From Hexactinellida sp. DTS-2022 (Eukaryota > Porifera > Hexactinellida): DNA of 64,000 nt. Below are positions 22,036 through 32,227 of the stretch, in pieces. Under the pieces are notes generated by a model that was given only the letters and a program-made list of their open reading frames with translations, searched no databases and was not told the DNA's origin. Position 1 is the stretch's first letter. The number at the start of each line of letters is the position of its first letter. The stretch covers positions 4,340,001 to 4,404,000 of the forward strand of contig JAPNXP010000004.1 in NCBI GenBank assembly GCA_028753945.1, in the 5' to 3' direction. Made by a program: the position numbers and the translations under genes.

Positions 22036-23337
22036 CTAACCAATCCCTGGTCCAAGTCCATCAATCAGCACCATTAACCTTTCTAAACTAGTGTTAGCCG
22101 TATCCCTGTTGTTCATTTCTCCTGACATTTGAGAGTTGGGTAACATAAAGTCGCTACCTCTACTTCCTTTGTATTGTTTACACCGGCTCAGGTGGATCCA
22201 CTTTGGTCCCCTACCGCGATCAATCTTGACGTCCGCCCCTCTCCGTCCGATTACCCTATAAGGACCATTGAACCTTGGATCGAGAGAATCTATACGTCTC
22301 TCATCTCGTTCGAATACATAATCGCCTGGGCAAGTTTCCGTCCTCCATGTACCTCTGTCATATTTTTGTTGCATATTTCGCTCACTGATCCGATCATTAT
22401 CTGCTGCCTTCTCCAGGAGCTCGGCCTTTAGCTTCACCAATCGCTCGACGTGTTGTTGGTGTGTCTCGTCAGGACCCTCCTTGTGAGCAGCAATCCAGCC
22501 ATCAATAGGAGATGTAGGCTGTCTACCCGTGCTGAGTACATGGGCAGAGAATTTGGTTGATGAATTCTCGATGTTATTACAATAAAATGTAACTTCAGTC
22601 AAAATACTGGGCCATGCGTCCTTGTCTAGATTTCTTTCGATAGTTAAGCACCTTGCAACTTGCTTTACGAGTCCGATACTCCGTTCTGCAAGTCCGTCTG
22701 CTTGAGGGTGGTACGGGGATGTATGCCGCTTTTCAAAACCAAATATATCGCACATTTCTCTAACCTCAGTACCGTCGACATTGTGAGCCTGATCGGTAAG
22801 TATACCTTTAGACACCCCGTGACCCCGAAAAACCCAGCCGTTCTCGAACTCCTTAACGATTGAGGAGGCCTTTTGATCCTTTAACGGAATAGCCTCTATA
22901 TAGCGCGTGAAGACATCTACAATACACAAAAAGTATCTATAGTTCTCATCAGACCATGGAAGTGTAGCTATATCCATAGCAATCAGGTCACCAGGTCCAA
23001 TTCCACTAATATCAAACTCTTCCATCGGTTGCCTAGGACTATTGGAGGGCTTAGCTCGTTGACAAGTAATACAATCATTACAGAATACCTTCACGCTTCG
23101 AGCCATCCCCTTCCAAAAGAAATTCCGCTTCAGTAATTGTATTGTTCTAGCCTTCCCAAAGTGCCCAGCTGCGTGAACCTCTGAAGTTACTCTTGTTTGG
23201 GTATTCTTTGGAATAACCAGACGCTCATCAAAATATAATAATCCGTTCCTAAGTTCAAGGTGCGTCGTCATATACTTAAGCTGTCCTGTCCTTACGCAAC
23301 CTTCCCTAATAAGCTGTTCAGTTGCGCTAGACACCAC
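22036..23337 (-). CDS. Gypsy A integrase
   Basis: 433 open codons. An HHCC zinc-binding region (HAAGHFG, CNDCITC) is followed by the DDE core: LIAMDIATLPW, GILTDQAHNVDG, and the Glu in HPQADGLAERSIG. A basic C-terminal part has a GDYVF / FNGPYRVIGRRG motif typical of Gypsy integrase tails. It would insert the cDNA. It is separated from the upstream RNase H block by a stop at ~23350, so it is not translated in the native polyprotein without a frameshift repair. Confidence 0.85.
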   Translation of the reverse strand: MVSSATEQLIREGCVRTGQLKYMTTHLELRNGLLYFDERLVIPKNTQTRVTSEVHAAGHFGKARTIQLLKRNFFWKGMARSVKVFCNDCITCQRAKPSNSPRQPMEEFDISGIGPGDLIAMDIATLPWSDENYRYFLCIVDVFTRYIEAIPLKDQKASSIVKEFENGWVFRGHGVSKGILTDQAHNVDGTEVREMCDIFGFEKRHTSPYHPQADGLAERSIGLVKQVARCLTIERNLDKDAWPSILTEVTFYCNNIENSSTKFSAHVLSTGRQPTSPIDGWIAAHKEGPDETHQQHVERLVKLKAELLEKAADNDRISERNMQQKYDRGTWRTETCPGDYVFERDERRIDSLDPRFNGPYRVIGRRGADVKIDRGRGPKWIHLSRCKQYKGSRGSDFMLPNSQMSGEMNNRDTANTSLERLMVLIDGLGPGIG

Positions 23338-23349
23338 AGGGTCGTCCTC

Positions 23350-24129
23350 CTAATCCTTCTTTATGTCTACCATTCTTTGGCAAATCGGCTCAGCAACAAA
23401 TATTTTCTCTTCAAACTTAGTTTCGTCTTGCACCAAAGCGTCGATCGGTTTGCCTGGAACCCGACTGAGGTAGTCGGGTAACAAATTCTGGGCCCCTGGT
23501 CTATAGATGATTTCATAATCATACTCTTCCAGTTCTAATATCCAGCGCGCAAATGTATGGCGCTGGTCACGCTGGTTGCGGAGCCACAGTAAGGGATTAT
23601 TATCTGTTATTAGCTCAATCTTCTCCGACCCCCGTAAATAAACGTTCCATTTCCTACAGGCCGCCACTAGCGCCCAGGTATCCAGTTGTCCGGCAGAGTA
23701 GTTTCTCTGCGCTGGACTGAAAGATGAGGAGAAGTAATCAATCGGTCTGAGTTGACCCGTACGTTCATCTTTCTGAGATAATACCCCTGCAATACCATTA
23801 ACGCTTGCGTCTGTTTCCACTGTAAAGTTTCTCTCCCAGTTTGGAAATGCCAACATCACCGGTTCCTTGACCAATTTGTCTCGTAACTTGCGAAATGTCC
23901 CTTCACTATCTACTGACCATTCCCAGGTAGCCCCCTTTTCTGTCAATCGGTACAGGGGTCCAGCCAACTCTGCCAAATTCGGGATATAGGATCTGTAAAA
24001 GTTCAGGCTCCCGAGGAACCGCTGTAGTTCTTTCACACTAGTAGGTCTGGGAAAGTTTGAAAATTTCTCTGCCGCGCTGTTCAAGGGTCTCCTACCGTAC
24101 TGAGTGCCCAAGGAACTCAACTTTATCAT
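23350..24129 (-). CDS. Gypsy A RT thumb and RNase H
   Basis: Starts with the conserved RT end (ELQRFLGSLNFYRSYIPNLA) and continues into RNase H: FTVETDAS (catalytic Asp), LRPIDYFSSSFSPAQRNYS, and ELITDNNPLLWLRN with the later Asp. YLSRVPG marks the end of the domain. It overlaps the upstream RT frame by 38 bp, indicating a single frameshift. Confidence 0.85.
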   Translation of the reverse strand: MIKLSSLGTQYGRRPLNSAAEKFSNFPRPTSVKELQRFLGSLNFYRSYIPNLAELAGPLYRLTEKGATWEWSVDSEGTFRKLRDKLVKEPVMLAFPNWERNFTVETDASVNGIAGVLSQKDERTGQLRPIDYFSSSFSPAQRNYSAGQLDTWALVAACRKWNVYLRGSEKIELITDNNPLLWLRNQRDQRHTFARWILELEEYDYEIIYRPGAQNLLPDYLSRVPGKPIDALVQDETKFEEKIFVAEPICQRMVDIKKD

Positions 24130-25219
24130 AACCCAGTTGGCATTTTCTAAATTTAATATGAATATTCGCTTGCTTCATTCTTTCCAGGACTTCTTGCAAG
24201 TCCACCAGATGCTGTTCAAATGTCTGCGAAAAAATGATGCAGTCATCTATATAAGACTCCGTATGTTTCAAGCCTTTCAAGGTGCTATCCATCATTCGTT
24301 GGAATGTAACTTGGGAGTTGACTAGACCAAAGGGCATCACTGTCATCTCATAAAGCCCTCTCGGGGTGTTGAACGCGGTCTTTTCCATGTCGTTATCTCT
24401 AACTGGTACGCACCAATATGCAGAGGAGATATCTATAACGGAGAAGTATTTGTAACCATGTAGCTTATCGAGGATAGACTGGATTTGCGGGATACTGTAT
24501 GCATCCTTTTTTGTTACCTCATTGAGTTTTCTGTAGTCAATTGCAAAACGTTGCTTCCCATCCTTTTTGGATACCAAAACTACATTACTAGACCATGGTG
24601 AGTTTGACGGTCTACATAGTCCTTGTTCTAATAACTCGTCCAGTTGCCGGTTTATTTCTTCCTCCCATCTGGGCGGGAGTCTACGTGGTCGATTCTTCAC
24701 CGGCTGGGATTCCCCAGTATAAATCGCATGTTGACACACATTTGTCCGTCCTGGTCTCTCGTCGAAAATCGAATCATATTCTTCAACTAACCAGGTAAGT
24801 TTTCCCCATTGATTGGGCGTGAGTTTTGGATCAATGACTGGTTTACTTGTGCTTCTCGCTCGCTCTATGCACAATACCTGTTTTGCTGTCTTTGCCCTTT
24901 CTAGGGGATCACCTCCGGTAGCTTTGGCAAAGATTGGTATTTTCGCATTCCCAAGGCCGACTGTACCCCTAGACCAGTCAAACGTTACACAACCAAAAAG
25001 CTGCATAAACTGCCGTCCCAGCAACAGTGCTTGTCCATCCCCTTCCAGTACTTGAATCCTTGACACCTTTGAACTCTCTTTAGTAATCTTGATAGGGGCG
25101 TCCACATAGCCTATTACTCGTACAGGCATATTGCACACTCCGAACACCTGACCCCTTGACGGCATTAACTTGTGTCCCAATTTTAGTTCTCGCATGGTAC
25201 CGACGTCCATTACGTTCAC
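24092..25219 (-). CDS. Gypsy A protease end and reverse transcriptase
   Basis: The protease active site ALLDTGAKVNVMD lies at the start, partly upstream of the first Met. The RT palm has VVLVSKKDGKQRFAIDYRKL, FSVIDISSAYW, and the catalytic YIDD in ESYIDDCIIFS. EFLGHSV ends the block before the frameshift. All three catalytic Asp positions are present, so decay is limited. Confidence 0.88.
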   Translation of the reverse strand: MNVMDVGTMRELKLGHKLMPSRGQVFGVCNMPVRVIGYVDAPIKITKESSKVSRIQVLEGDGQALLLGRQFMQLFGCVTFDWSRGTVGLGNAKIPIFAKATGGDPLERAKTAKQVLCIERARSTSKPVIDPKLTPNQWGKLTWLVEEYDSIFDERPGRTNVCQHAIYTGESQPVKNRPRRLPPRWEEEINRQLDELLEQGLCRPSNSPWSSNVVLVSKKDGKQRFAIDYRKLNEVTKKDAYSIPQIQSILDKLHGYKYFSVIDISSAYWCVPVRDNDMEKTAFNTPRGLYEMTVMPFGLVNSQVTFQRMMDSTLKGLKHTESYIDDCIIFSQTFEQHLVDLQEVLERMKQANIHIKFRKCQLGYDKVEFLGHSVR

Positions 25220-25249
25220 TTTAGCTCCTGTATCGAGAAGAGCTCGAGT

Positions 25250-26145
25250 TGTTATTCCATTAACCTTAACAGAAACTGTTGCAGATCGTTCGTCCCAATT
25301 TTCTTCGCCTCCACACAGAATACCTGTTTCGAACCTTGATATTCCCCCTTTTCATTTAATCTGCATTGATAGGCGTTGTGACCACGACGGCCGCATTTGC
25401 TACAGGTTCTATCAGGACAAAATCTCCACAGATGACCCATTTTACCACAGGTATAACACTTGCTAGCTTGTTTAGAGCTGGCTCTTTGAAAGGTTGTTCC
25501 CGATCGTTGTCTACCTTGTGACCTTACTTGATAGACCTCTTCTTCGATTCCTTTTCGATCTTCGTCCTTGACTTGCGCAGGAGGACTATAATCCTCAACT
25601 GTCCGTATATCGGCAACAATATTAAGACCTCTAAACTCATGCCATTTTTTAGAAGAGTAGCTTGAACTAGTGTAACAAATTCTCTAACTTCCTTTTCTGT
25701 ACACTCCTCCTTCGTTTTGATCCAGGCTTTGATAACTGACTGTGTTTCTTGTGGGAGTTCACCTATTAGAGCGGCACATGCTGCCCGTTTGCTCAACCCT
25801 GCCCGCATCGCTTGCTTTAACAATTGATCGAAAAATACTTCTATTCGAACGCCTCTCGCCCATTGGGTTTTCCTAAATAGCGACAAAGCTTCAAATTCAT
25901 CAATAGGTTGATCAAGACTGTCGGACATCAGTTCGAAAGCTTCTTTGAGCGTATTCTCTCTAATAGCCTGTAGTGCAATTGATCTCTCATAATCGCTGCG
26001 ACACACAAAAGAGGGTAGCATTTGGATAGCTACCTTTTCAGTATAGTTGAAACTAGCGCGCGCTAGTCGCCGCCAGAAATAACGGCATCCAATCTTCTAT
26101 CCTTTGACCATCTACTAAGGTGGAAATGTTCAAGGGTGATGCCAT
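25250..26145 (-). pseudogene. Gypsy A gag with two zinc knuckles, frameshifted
   Basis: ATG at 26145 begins MASPLNISTLVDGQRIEDW, homologous to the Gag start at 42297. A small indel near 26055 (GCGCGCGCTAG) breaks the frame; the capsid-like part 25524-26021 then reads open. After another shift, two CCHC knuckles appear: CYTCGKMGHLWRFC and CSKCGRRGHNAYQC (about 25370-25460). Confidence 0.8.
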
Positions 26146-26338
26146 TCTGAGTAAGTGACACTAAATTGTTTTTATGTGACGATTGTATAAGTTTAATCAG
26201 ATAATAAGAAAAAACAATTTAAGTGAAGTGCATAACAAACTAACTACTTGTGTGGTATACTACTTTATATACTATGAGTATATGATGTTATAGAACTAAG
26301 AACTATGGATTAACATATCTGTTTACACCTACTATACG

Positions 26339-26897
26339 CAGTGCTGCCAACCCTCCCGCTTTTCACTTAACTAATTCACTCTAACCCCAGAAACAAATTT
26401 GTCTCTTTTAAAATACCATAATTCTGTATATTATCTTGTATTTCCAATTTTCCATTCTGACACATCATTTAGGAAATTTTTATAACACATCATTTAGGAA
26501 ATTTTTATTTATTTATACATTTTATAATAATATTAAAATGCTCACTGCTACCTTATATTTCAATATGGGAGGGTAGAAACTAATTGATAGGTAGAAAAAT
26601 GTTTTTATAATGCCTTTTATTCAGGTATTCTTGCTAATTTAACTAAAATACTGACCTCCCGCTTTTTCTCCCGCTTTTAGAGTATCTACCTCCCGATTTT
26701 AGATGAAACTCCCGCCACAGGTCCCACTTTTGGGATATATTATCATAACTTATATAATTATATAACTTATCTAATTATAAATTAAAATTAAAAAATTAAA
26801 TTAAAAATTAATTAATTAATTAATTAATTAATTAATAACTTATATAACTTATCATAACTTATATAATATATATATATATTTTAGGTTGGCAGCACTG
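26339..26897. mobile_element. TIR element of the GCGGGAG family, 559 bp
   Basis: Ends CAGTGCTGCCAACC and GGTTGGCAGCACTG are inverted matches. Inverted CTCCCGC blocks lie near both ends, and an AATT-rich run sits at 26760-26880. It sits exactly between Gypsy A and the remains of Gypsy B's gag. The target duplication is unclear (TATACG versus TATAAG). Confidence 0.75.
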
Positions 26898-27150
26898 TAT
26901 AAGTAACACTGTGTCCTACTCAAGGGGTTTTAGAAGGGGGCAAGGTAGACCTCCGAAGCGAAAAGAAGGCTGTTATATCTGCGGAGACAACCACTTTTGG
27001 AAATACTGCCCCCAGAATAGATGTCCCCAAAAGGGGCTTTAATTCCAGGAATGTAAATCGAGCAAGTCGGGAAGGGACGGTCACAGGGTTTTCGTAGCAG
27101 GAACAGATCAAAGTATACCCGAACTGTCTGTCGTACTCGCTGTAAAGATT

Positions 27151-27358
27151 ATGGATGTGAAGTTAGCAGCGCGAAAAGTGAGCACGACATAACTGGTTAT
27201 AACTTTTCACTTAGGCTGGATATCCAGTTCAAATTTGTATCACAGCTTTATGAGAAGGTAGTTTTGCATCATTCCAATTTTTTGTCCCTCTCTTCAAAAA
27301 CCACTTCACAATGACTTTGCAAAAATGCCCGATTTTCACTATACAAACTCATATACGA
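27151..27358 (+). repeat. Left TIR of the OTU transposon
   Basis: Matches the inverse of 32010-32218 with few differences (for example GAAGTTAGCAG versus GAAGCTAGCAG). Both arms include GCGCGAAAAGTGAGCACGAC. Confidence 0.88.
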
Positions 27359-27779
27359 TTTGAGTTGCATATTTGTAGTACACAGTAGAGTTAGGTATAA
27401 AATGCTATTGTCATATATTGTTAATTGTCGTCATTTGTAGTTAATTTTGGACGAATGTTTTGACGTATTCATTCTTTTGGCTTCTGTGACTATAGCATAA
27501 TATTCTGATAAATACAATATATATACTTAATAGTTAATACGATTATTCTTTGGTTATTGGATAATATTGAACTTATTCGAATTTCACGCCTATAACATTT
27601 CAGTTTTGCATTTACTAATGGGAGTTGATCTTTGTATATTGCGCAACCACATTGGCATATTCAATTCACGGAAATCTGCAAAATCAAGATGCTGCAAAAT
27701 GATAGATATTCCTGGATTTGTTACATGCAACATTTTGATCTCCATCTTAACAATTATATCTCTATTCCTTATTATTTGC

Positions 27780-27806
27780 GGAGATATAGAAGTGAACCCA
27801 GGACCA
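27780..27806 (+). other. 2A-like ribosome-skipping motif
   Basis: Encodes GDIEVNPGP immediately after a predicted membrane or signal-like helix. The 2A consensus causes the ribosome to skip the Gly-Pro bond and release the upstream peptide. It is known from picorna-like viruses and, in invertebrates, from non-LTR retrotransposons and some NLR genes; I do not recall it as standard in DNA transposons. Confidence 0.7.
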
Positions 27807-28887
27807 AGATATAATGGTTAGTTATTTTACATGTACTACATATGTATTATTATTGATGTTTCATATAATAAGCGATAATAAATTTGATTCAAAGAATTTA
27901 TTATAGAAACTGGTGATGTCAAGCAAAGTAACGAGATTGTCTCAAAGATGACCAATGCCTTATCCAAGTTAACTGGACATAGTTCATTAATTTTGAACAA
28001 TCTCGAATTGCTTAAAACACGAAATTGGCGGGATGCCTCTTCTATCTGGGGTAAACTGGCAAAATCTGTTTATAGAAGAAATCGCTTGCAACTAAGAGCG
28101 AAACTTATGAACTTCTGGCGAAACAACCACTGGAATATCAAATCTCAGGTAACACAAGCATTGACACTACCTAAAGATAAATTTACTCTACCTATCAGTA
28201 TCAACATTTCTGAATTACCAGATATTCGTAATCATAGCGTGATTTTCTCCAAATCTGATAATTCACTAGAATCAGACATGAGCTCAATTATTACCATTGA
28301 ATCCACTGATCAAGTATCTAGTAAAATGCACATAGTTCAGTCGACAAATCGAGGTGAATTTGGATTGACAGGCCAAGAATGGAAAAGAATTTTTCCAAAT
28401 TTTTCAGAAAGTGCTCTAAAGTCAGAATGGACAACCTTATTTAATGAGAAAATTTCCGTTTACTACCCGTTTTGTGTTCTAAAATTTTATACCATCGAAT
28501 TAACAAAAGCTATTCAAGACGTGGATGTGCATTTCTTATTGCAGCAGCAATTTGCAAGTTTAGCAATTGTTTACCTTCAAATTTGAAATGGAAACACCGC
28601 AAACAAACGCAAGCAATCTGTATCTCGTTAATTATACTGCTACTGGATCAATCTCTGAAGAACATTCATCTAATTTAATTTCGCACAGCCGACATTTATC
28701 TGGAGACAGAAGAGAAGCCACTGCGAAACAGCTGGAATTTTCCAGTCCTTCTAATCTTCATTATTCCCTCTTTGTTGATTCACAAAATTTATCCGTTGCC
28801 AAAAAAGGAAACTTCAATTATTTACACTCAACCGATGTCATTAGAAAGGTCAAGTCACAGCACTTTGAAAAAAGTCGATTTAATAAT

Positions 28888-29817
28888 GACGAGCCCTTCG
28901 GTCTCGGTCGCTTTGCGACAGATCGGTGCTACGCACCTCAAGTTAACGGCCGCTGTGCGGCCTTACTCCTCACATTTTCTACCATGGAAATGGTAGATAG
29001 GGACGTTATGATTTTGATTTTCATTAATTTGTTTACCTATTTGTGTAAACAACAACAACAACAAATACTCATATTAGAATTTTATAAATGCGAAATTCGT
29101 GTTCAGCACACTTGTTTACTTATAATACCTATTGAAAGTTAACTTCTAGGTTGATTTTGAATTTTCATTAATTTGTTTACCTATTTTGTGTAAACAACAA
29201 CAACAAATATTCTTATTAGAAAATTTTAACCGCGAAAATCGTGTTCAGAATACTTGTTTACCTATAATACCCGTTGGAAGCTAACTTCTAGGTTGATTTT
29301 GAATTTTCATTAATTTGTTTACCTATTTTGTGTAAACAACAACAACAAATATTCTTATTAGAAAATTTTAACCGCGAAAATCGTGTTCAGCATACTTGTT
29401 TACCTATAATATCCGTTGGAAGCTAACTTCTAGGTTGATTTTGAATTTTCATTAATTTGTTTACCTATTTTGTGTAAACAACAACAACAAATATTCATAT
29501 GAGAAATTTATAAACGCGAATTCGTGTTCGGCATACTTGTTTACCTATAATACCCGTTGGAAGCTAACTTCTAGGTTGATTTTGAATTTTCATTAATTTG
29601 TTTACCTATTTTGTGTAAACAACAACAACAAATATTAATATGATAAATTTATAAACGCGAAATTCGTGTTCAGCATACTTGTTTACCTATTATAACATTT
29701 GTTTACCTATTATAACATTTGAAAGTTAGTTTATATCTCATATATTAATGCGGTTTCTATCCCCCCGTCACTTTAATACAATCCGGACAAACACACACAC
29801 AAACACACAACAATCGA
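28888..29817 (+). repeat. Hairpin repeat family, copy 2, inserted in the OTU transposon
   Basis: The GC-rich head CGAGCCCTTCGGTCTCGG starts at 28890. Hairpins include TCGC-TTT-GCGA, GGTGC-TAC-GCACC (28925-28937) and GGCCGC-TGT-GCGGCC (28948-28962). Five tandem units of 140-142 bp follow (starts near 29009, 29149, 29291, 29433 and 29573), then a CACACAAACACAC tail. GATTTAATAAT flanks both sides (28877-28887 and 29818-29828), and collapsing it restores KSRFNN-IDMWQD. Confidence 0.8.
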
Positions 29818-31439
29818 GATTTAATAATATAGATATGTGGCAGGACATCATTAGCACCCAAATGTCATATATGAGCACAATCATCGGGAATACTCTTAAC
29901 GGCTACATTCAATTCATAAGTCATTCCCCATTCATCATTCACTTGTATAGTGAAGAACAGATAATGTTGTTAAAGAAATTGGAAAAAGAATATTTTACAT
30001 TACATTTAGATGCCACTGGTTCGCTTATCTTTTCTTCTTTTCTTTTCTTGCTGAGATGGTATCTAGCGAGCAGACAAACATAGAAATTTCACATTTGCTT
30101 AACCGATGGTTATATGACGTAAAGAAGGTGACGAGAAGTGAGATATTACCAAATAAAGTTGAAGTAGACTTTAGTTGTGCCATGCTACACGGTATCTGCA
30201 ATGCCTTTAACAAACAAAACTTAGAATGGTATTTAAATAAAGGTTGGGAAACTATTCACAAGAGCAATTCTACTAATTCAATAAAAGTAATAATACACAT
30301 ATGCTAGGCACACATAATGAATCGGTTTAGCTATAAACTAAGTTCTAAGTTCAGGATGGATAAACAGAGGAAACAAAAGATCATGTTCATAATGGCTCGA
30401 ATGACGAGTTGTACAACGATGGATGAAATGAATCAGTTATTTGGCGCATTGAGTATGGTATGTTTATCAAAAAAGATCTATCCAAAAATTGAAAAATCTT
30501 TTGATAAACTTAACAGCTCAATTTGTCTTGATAAGGAGTTCGATTTTGATCTCGAAAATATCATAGAACTAGATGAATCATTACCCAATGAAATGGGAGA
30601 TAGCAAAACATACAAATCAAGATCTCCATTTGGTATACATTTTCAGAATGAATTAATGAACTGCAAGTTGCTTGTTGGTATATTTGAAATGGAAGAACAA
30701 CATGAAAGCACTCCTAAAAACAACTACTACTTTCCAGATTTACCATCATTTCTTGTAACTCATTACATGCCAGTTTGTCCCCTCTGGTCAGTTCTTATAC
30801 TAGGCCCATCCTTGCACCCAGATCAATATCACGTGACATCCACGAATGCAATTGCAGAAAACTGGATGAGAATTGTAAAGATAACAATTTTGCAGAAACA
30901 ATGCAAACTAAGACCGGGAGATTTCATTCGTAAATTAAGGGAAGGTATTGTTGGTAGAATAAAGGCATTCGAATTTGCATTCAATCCATTGAGCCATAAA
31001 GTTCTCAAGAGACAAAAAACACAACAACCAAAAGATTATGATCAAATTGATGAAATGTGGAAGAAGAAGAAACCAAGACAGACATACTTCAAACCAGGAA
31101 AGCCAATGAACTCTAACAAACAAGCTTCCCTGAAAAAGTTCAAGAATCAAACACAGGGAAAACTAAGTCATTTGCCTTCCATAATGGTCACTAGCCCTAA
31201 GGTCAACTCAAAGGCAGTAACATTGTACAGTGATTTGTCTAATGACGATTCTATTCCAGATGAAACTCTCTCTATAGTAGACGTCAAATCCTATTATCAT
31301 GGAGAATTCAAGACTGTAACTCCGAGTTGGCAAAGGGAAAAGTGCAAGGTGATAAGACTGACATTTACAACAGGAATACTATATGCAAATGAAGCCGCTG
31401 ATAAATCTCTTGAAATTCGACAATTAATTCCTACAAAAG

Positions 31440-31897
31440 AAAAAAGGATTTCACCTGATGGGAATTGCTTGTTTCGCTCTTTATCATATATAATTACTGG
31501 AACAGATTACAATCATAAAGAAATACGGGAGTTAATAATTGATCAAATGAAGGGAGAATATAGAAAATTAGCCACCAATTACGTTCAAGCTCGAAAAGAT
31601 TTATTGCCAGAGTAACGCTGCAATTCGATTGAAGATTATCTGAAAGCAAGCAAAATGGACCGAGTAGGTTCTTGGGGTACAGACCTAGAAATATTTTTAG
31701 CAGCTATCATCCTGAGAACAGATATATTTGTCTACAATGATGAGGACCAATCCTGGTTGAAATTCTCAGGACATGGATTCAATGATGCTAAGTCTACACA
31801 TGATTTAACAGAACACAGAGTTTATTTGAGATTAAACATGAACCACTTTCAGCCTGTCATCAAGGTTAATACCAGAAATCAAAGGCTTCCAAAATAA
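31440..31897 (+). pseudogene. OTU-like cysteine protease domain of the transposon
   Basis: ISPDGNCLFRSLSYIITG has the Asp-Gly-Asn-Cys box with the catalytic Cys. HKEIRELIIDQM and YLKASKMDRVGSWGTDLEI are typical OTU helices, and NHFQPV supplies the catalytic His. One in-frame TAA (31613) lies between Cys and His. OTU domains remove ubiquitin; they occur in some transposons, where the role is unknown. Confidence 0.8.
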
Positions 31898-32009
31898 GAA
31901 GTTTAGTTCCATAGTAAGTATACTATCTATGAAGTTAGTCACATAGAGTTTTAGAACTAGTACACAATTAGATTCTGATTTAGCGGTGTCAAGAAAATTA
32001 AATATTAGC

Positions 32010-32218
32010 ATATTGATAAATTTGTATAGTGAAAATCGGGAATTTTTGCAAAGTCATTGTGAAGTGGTTTTTGAAGAGAGGGACAAAAAATTGGAATGAT
32101 GCAAAACTACCTCTCTCATAAAGCTGTGATACAAATTTGAACTGGATATTCAGCCTAAGTGAAAAGTTATAACCAGTTATGTCGTGCTCACTTTTCGCGC
32201 TGCTAGCTTCACATCCAT
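32010..32218 (-). repeat. Right TIR of the OTU transposon
   Basis: The inverse of the left arm. High identity over ~200 bp implies that few substitutions have accumulated since the element last moved, unlike its broken coding region. Confidence 0.88.
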
Positions 32219-32227
32219 GTAAAGATT

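Larger units (their letters stand above)
22036..26145 (-). mobile_element. Gypsy-type LTR retroelement A, coding region
   Basis: Gag, protease, reverse transcriptase, RNase H and integrase lie in that order on the minus strand, the Gypsy order. Frameshifts separate the blocks (near 26050, 25640, 24110 and 23340). I could not find matching LTRs in 21790-22035 and 26146-26335, so the ends are unset. The 3' flank runs into the P-element start at 21747 and the 5' flank ends at the TIR element starting 26339. Confidence 0.85.
27567..31897 (+). pseudogene. Transposase with 2A-like leader and OTU-like C-terminus, broken
   Basis: Exon 1 (27567-27816) encodes a hydrophobic segment (ILISILTIISLFLIIC) directly followed by GDIEVNPGP, the 2A ribosome-skipping consensus D-I/V-E-x-N-P-G-P. 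A 90-bp GT-AG intron (27817-27906) joins in frame to TGDVKQSNEIVSKM. The N-terminal region runs to ~28490, shifts frame twice (CAFLIAAAICKF, EMETPQTN), and continues to KSRFNN at 28887. After the inserted repeat it resumes IDMWQDIIST. YFTLHLDATGS holds a likely catalytic Asp; a short deletion follows near 30020; then EMVSSEQTN, EVDFSCAMLH and IC-stop-AHIMNRF (TAG at 30305). ISPDGNCLFRSL near 31450 begins the OTU-like domain, and after a TAA at 31613 it continues to MNHFQPVIKV. Several lesions make it inactive. Confidence 0.75.
27151..32218 (+). mobile_element. Long-TIR DNA transposon with OTU protease and 2A-like peptide, 5,068 bp
   Basis: The TIRs exceed 200 bp (27151-27358 and 32010-32218), starting ATGGATGTGAAG and ending CTTCACATCCAT. 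The 9-bp target duplication GTAAAGATT is at 27142-27150 and 32219-32227, identical on both sides. Long TIRs and a 9-bp duplication fit the Mutator superfamily, and the transposase motifs (HLDATGS; VDFSCAML; ICxAHIMNRF) resemble the MULE/Foldback-NOF kind. The coding region carries a hydrophobic leader plus a 2A-like motif at the front and an OTU-like domain at the end. It is interrupted by the hairpin repeat at 28888-29817. Confidence 0.85.

Noticed and set aside
21790..26335. Matching LTRs for Gypsy A
   Set aside because: Flanks 21790-22035 and 26146-26335 show no convincing direct repeat by eye.
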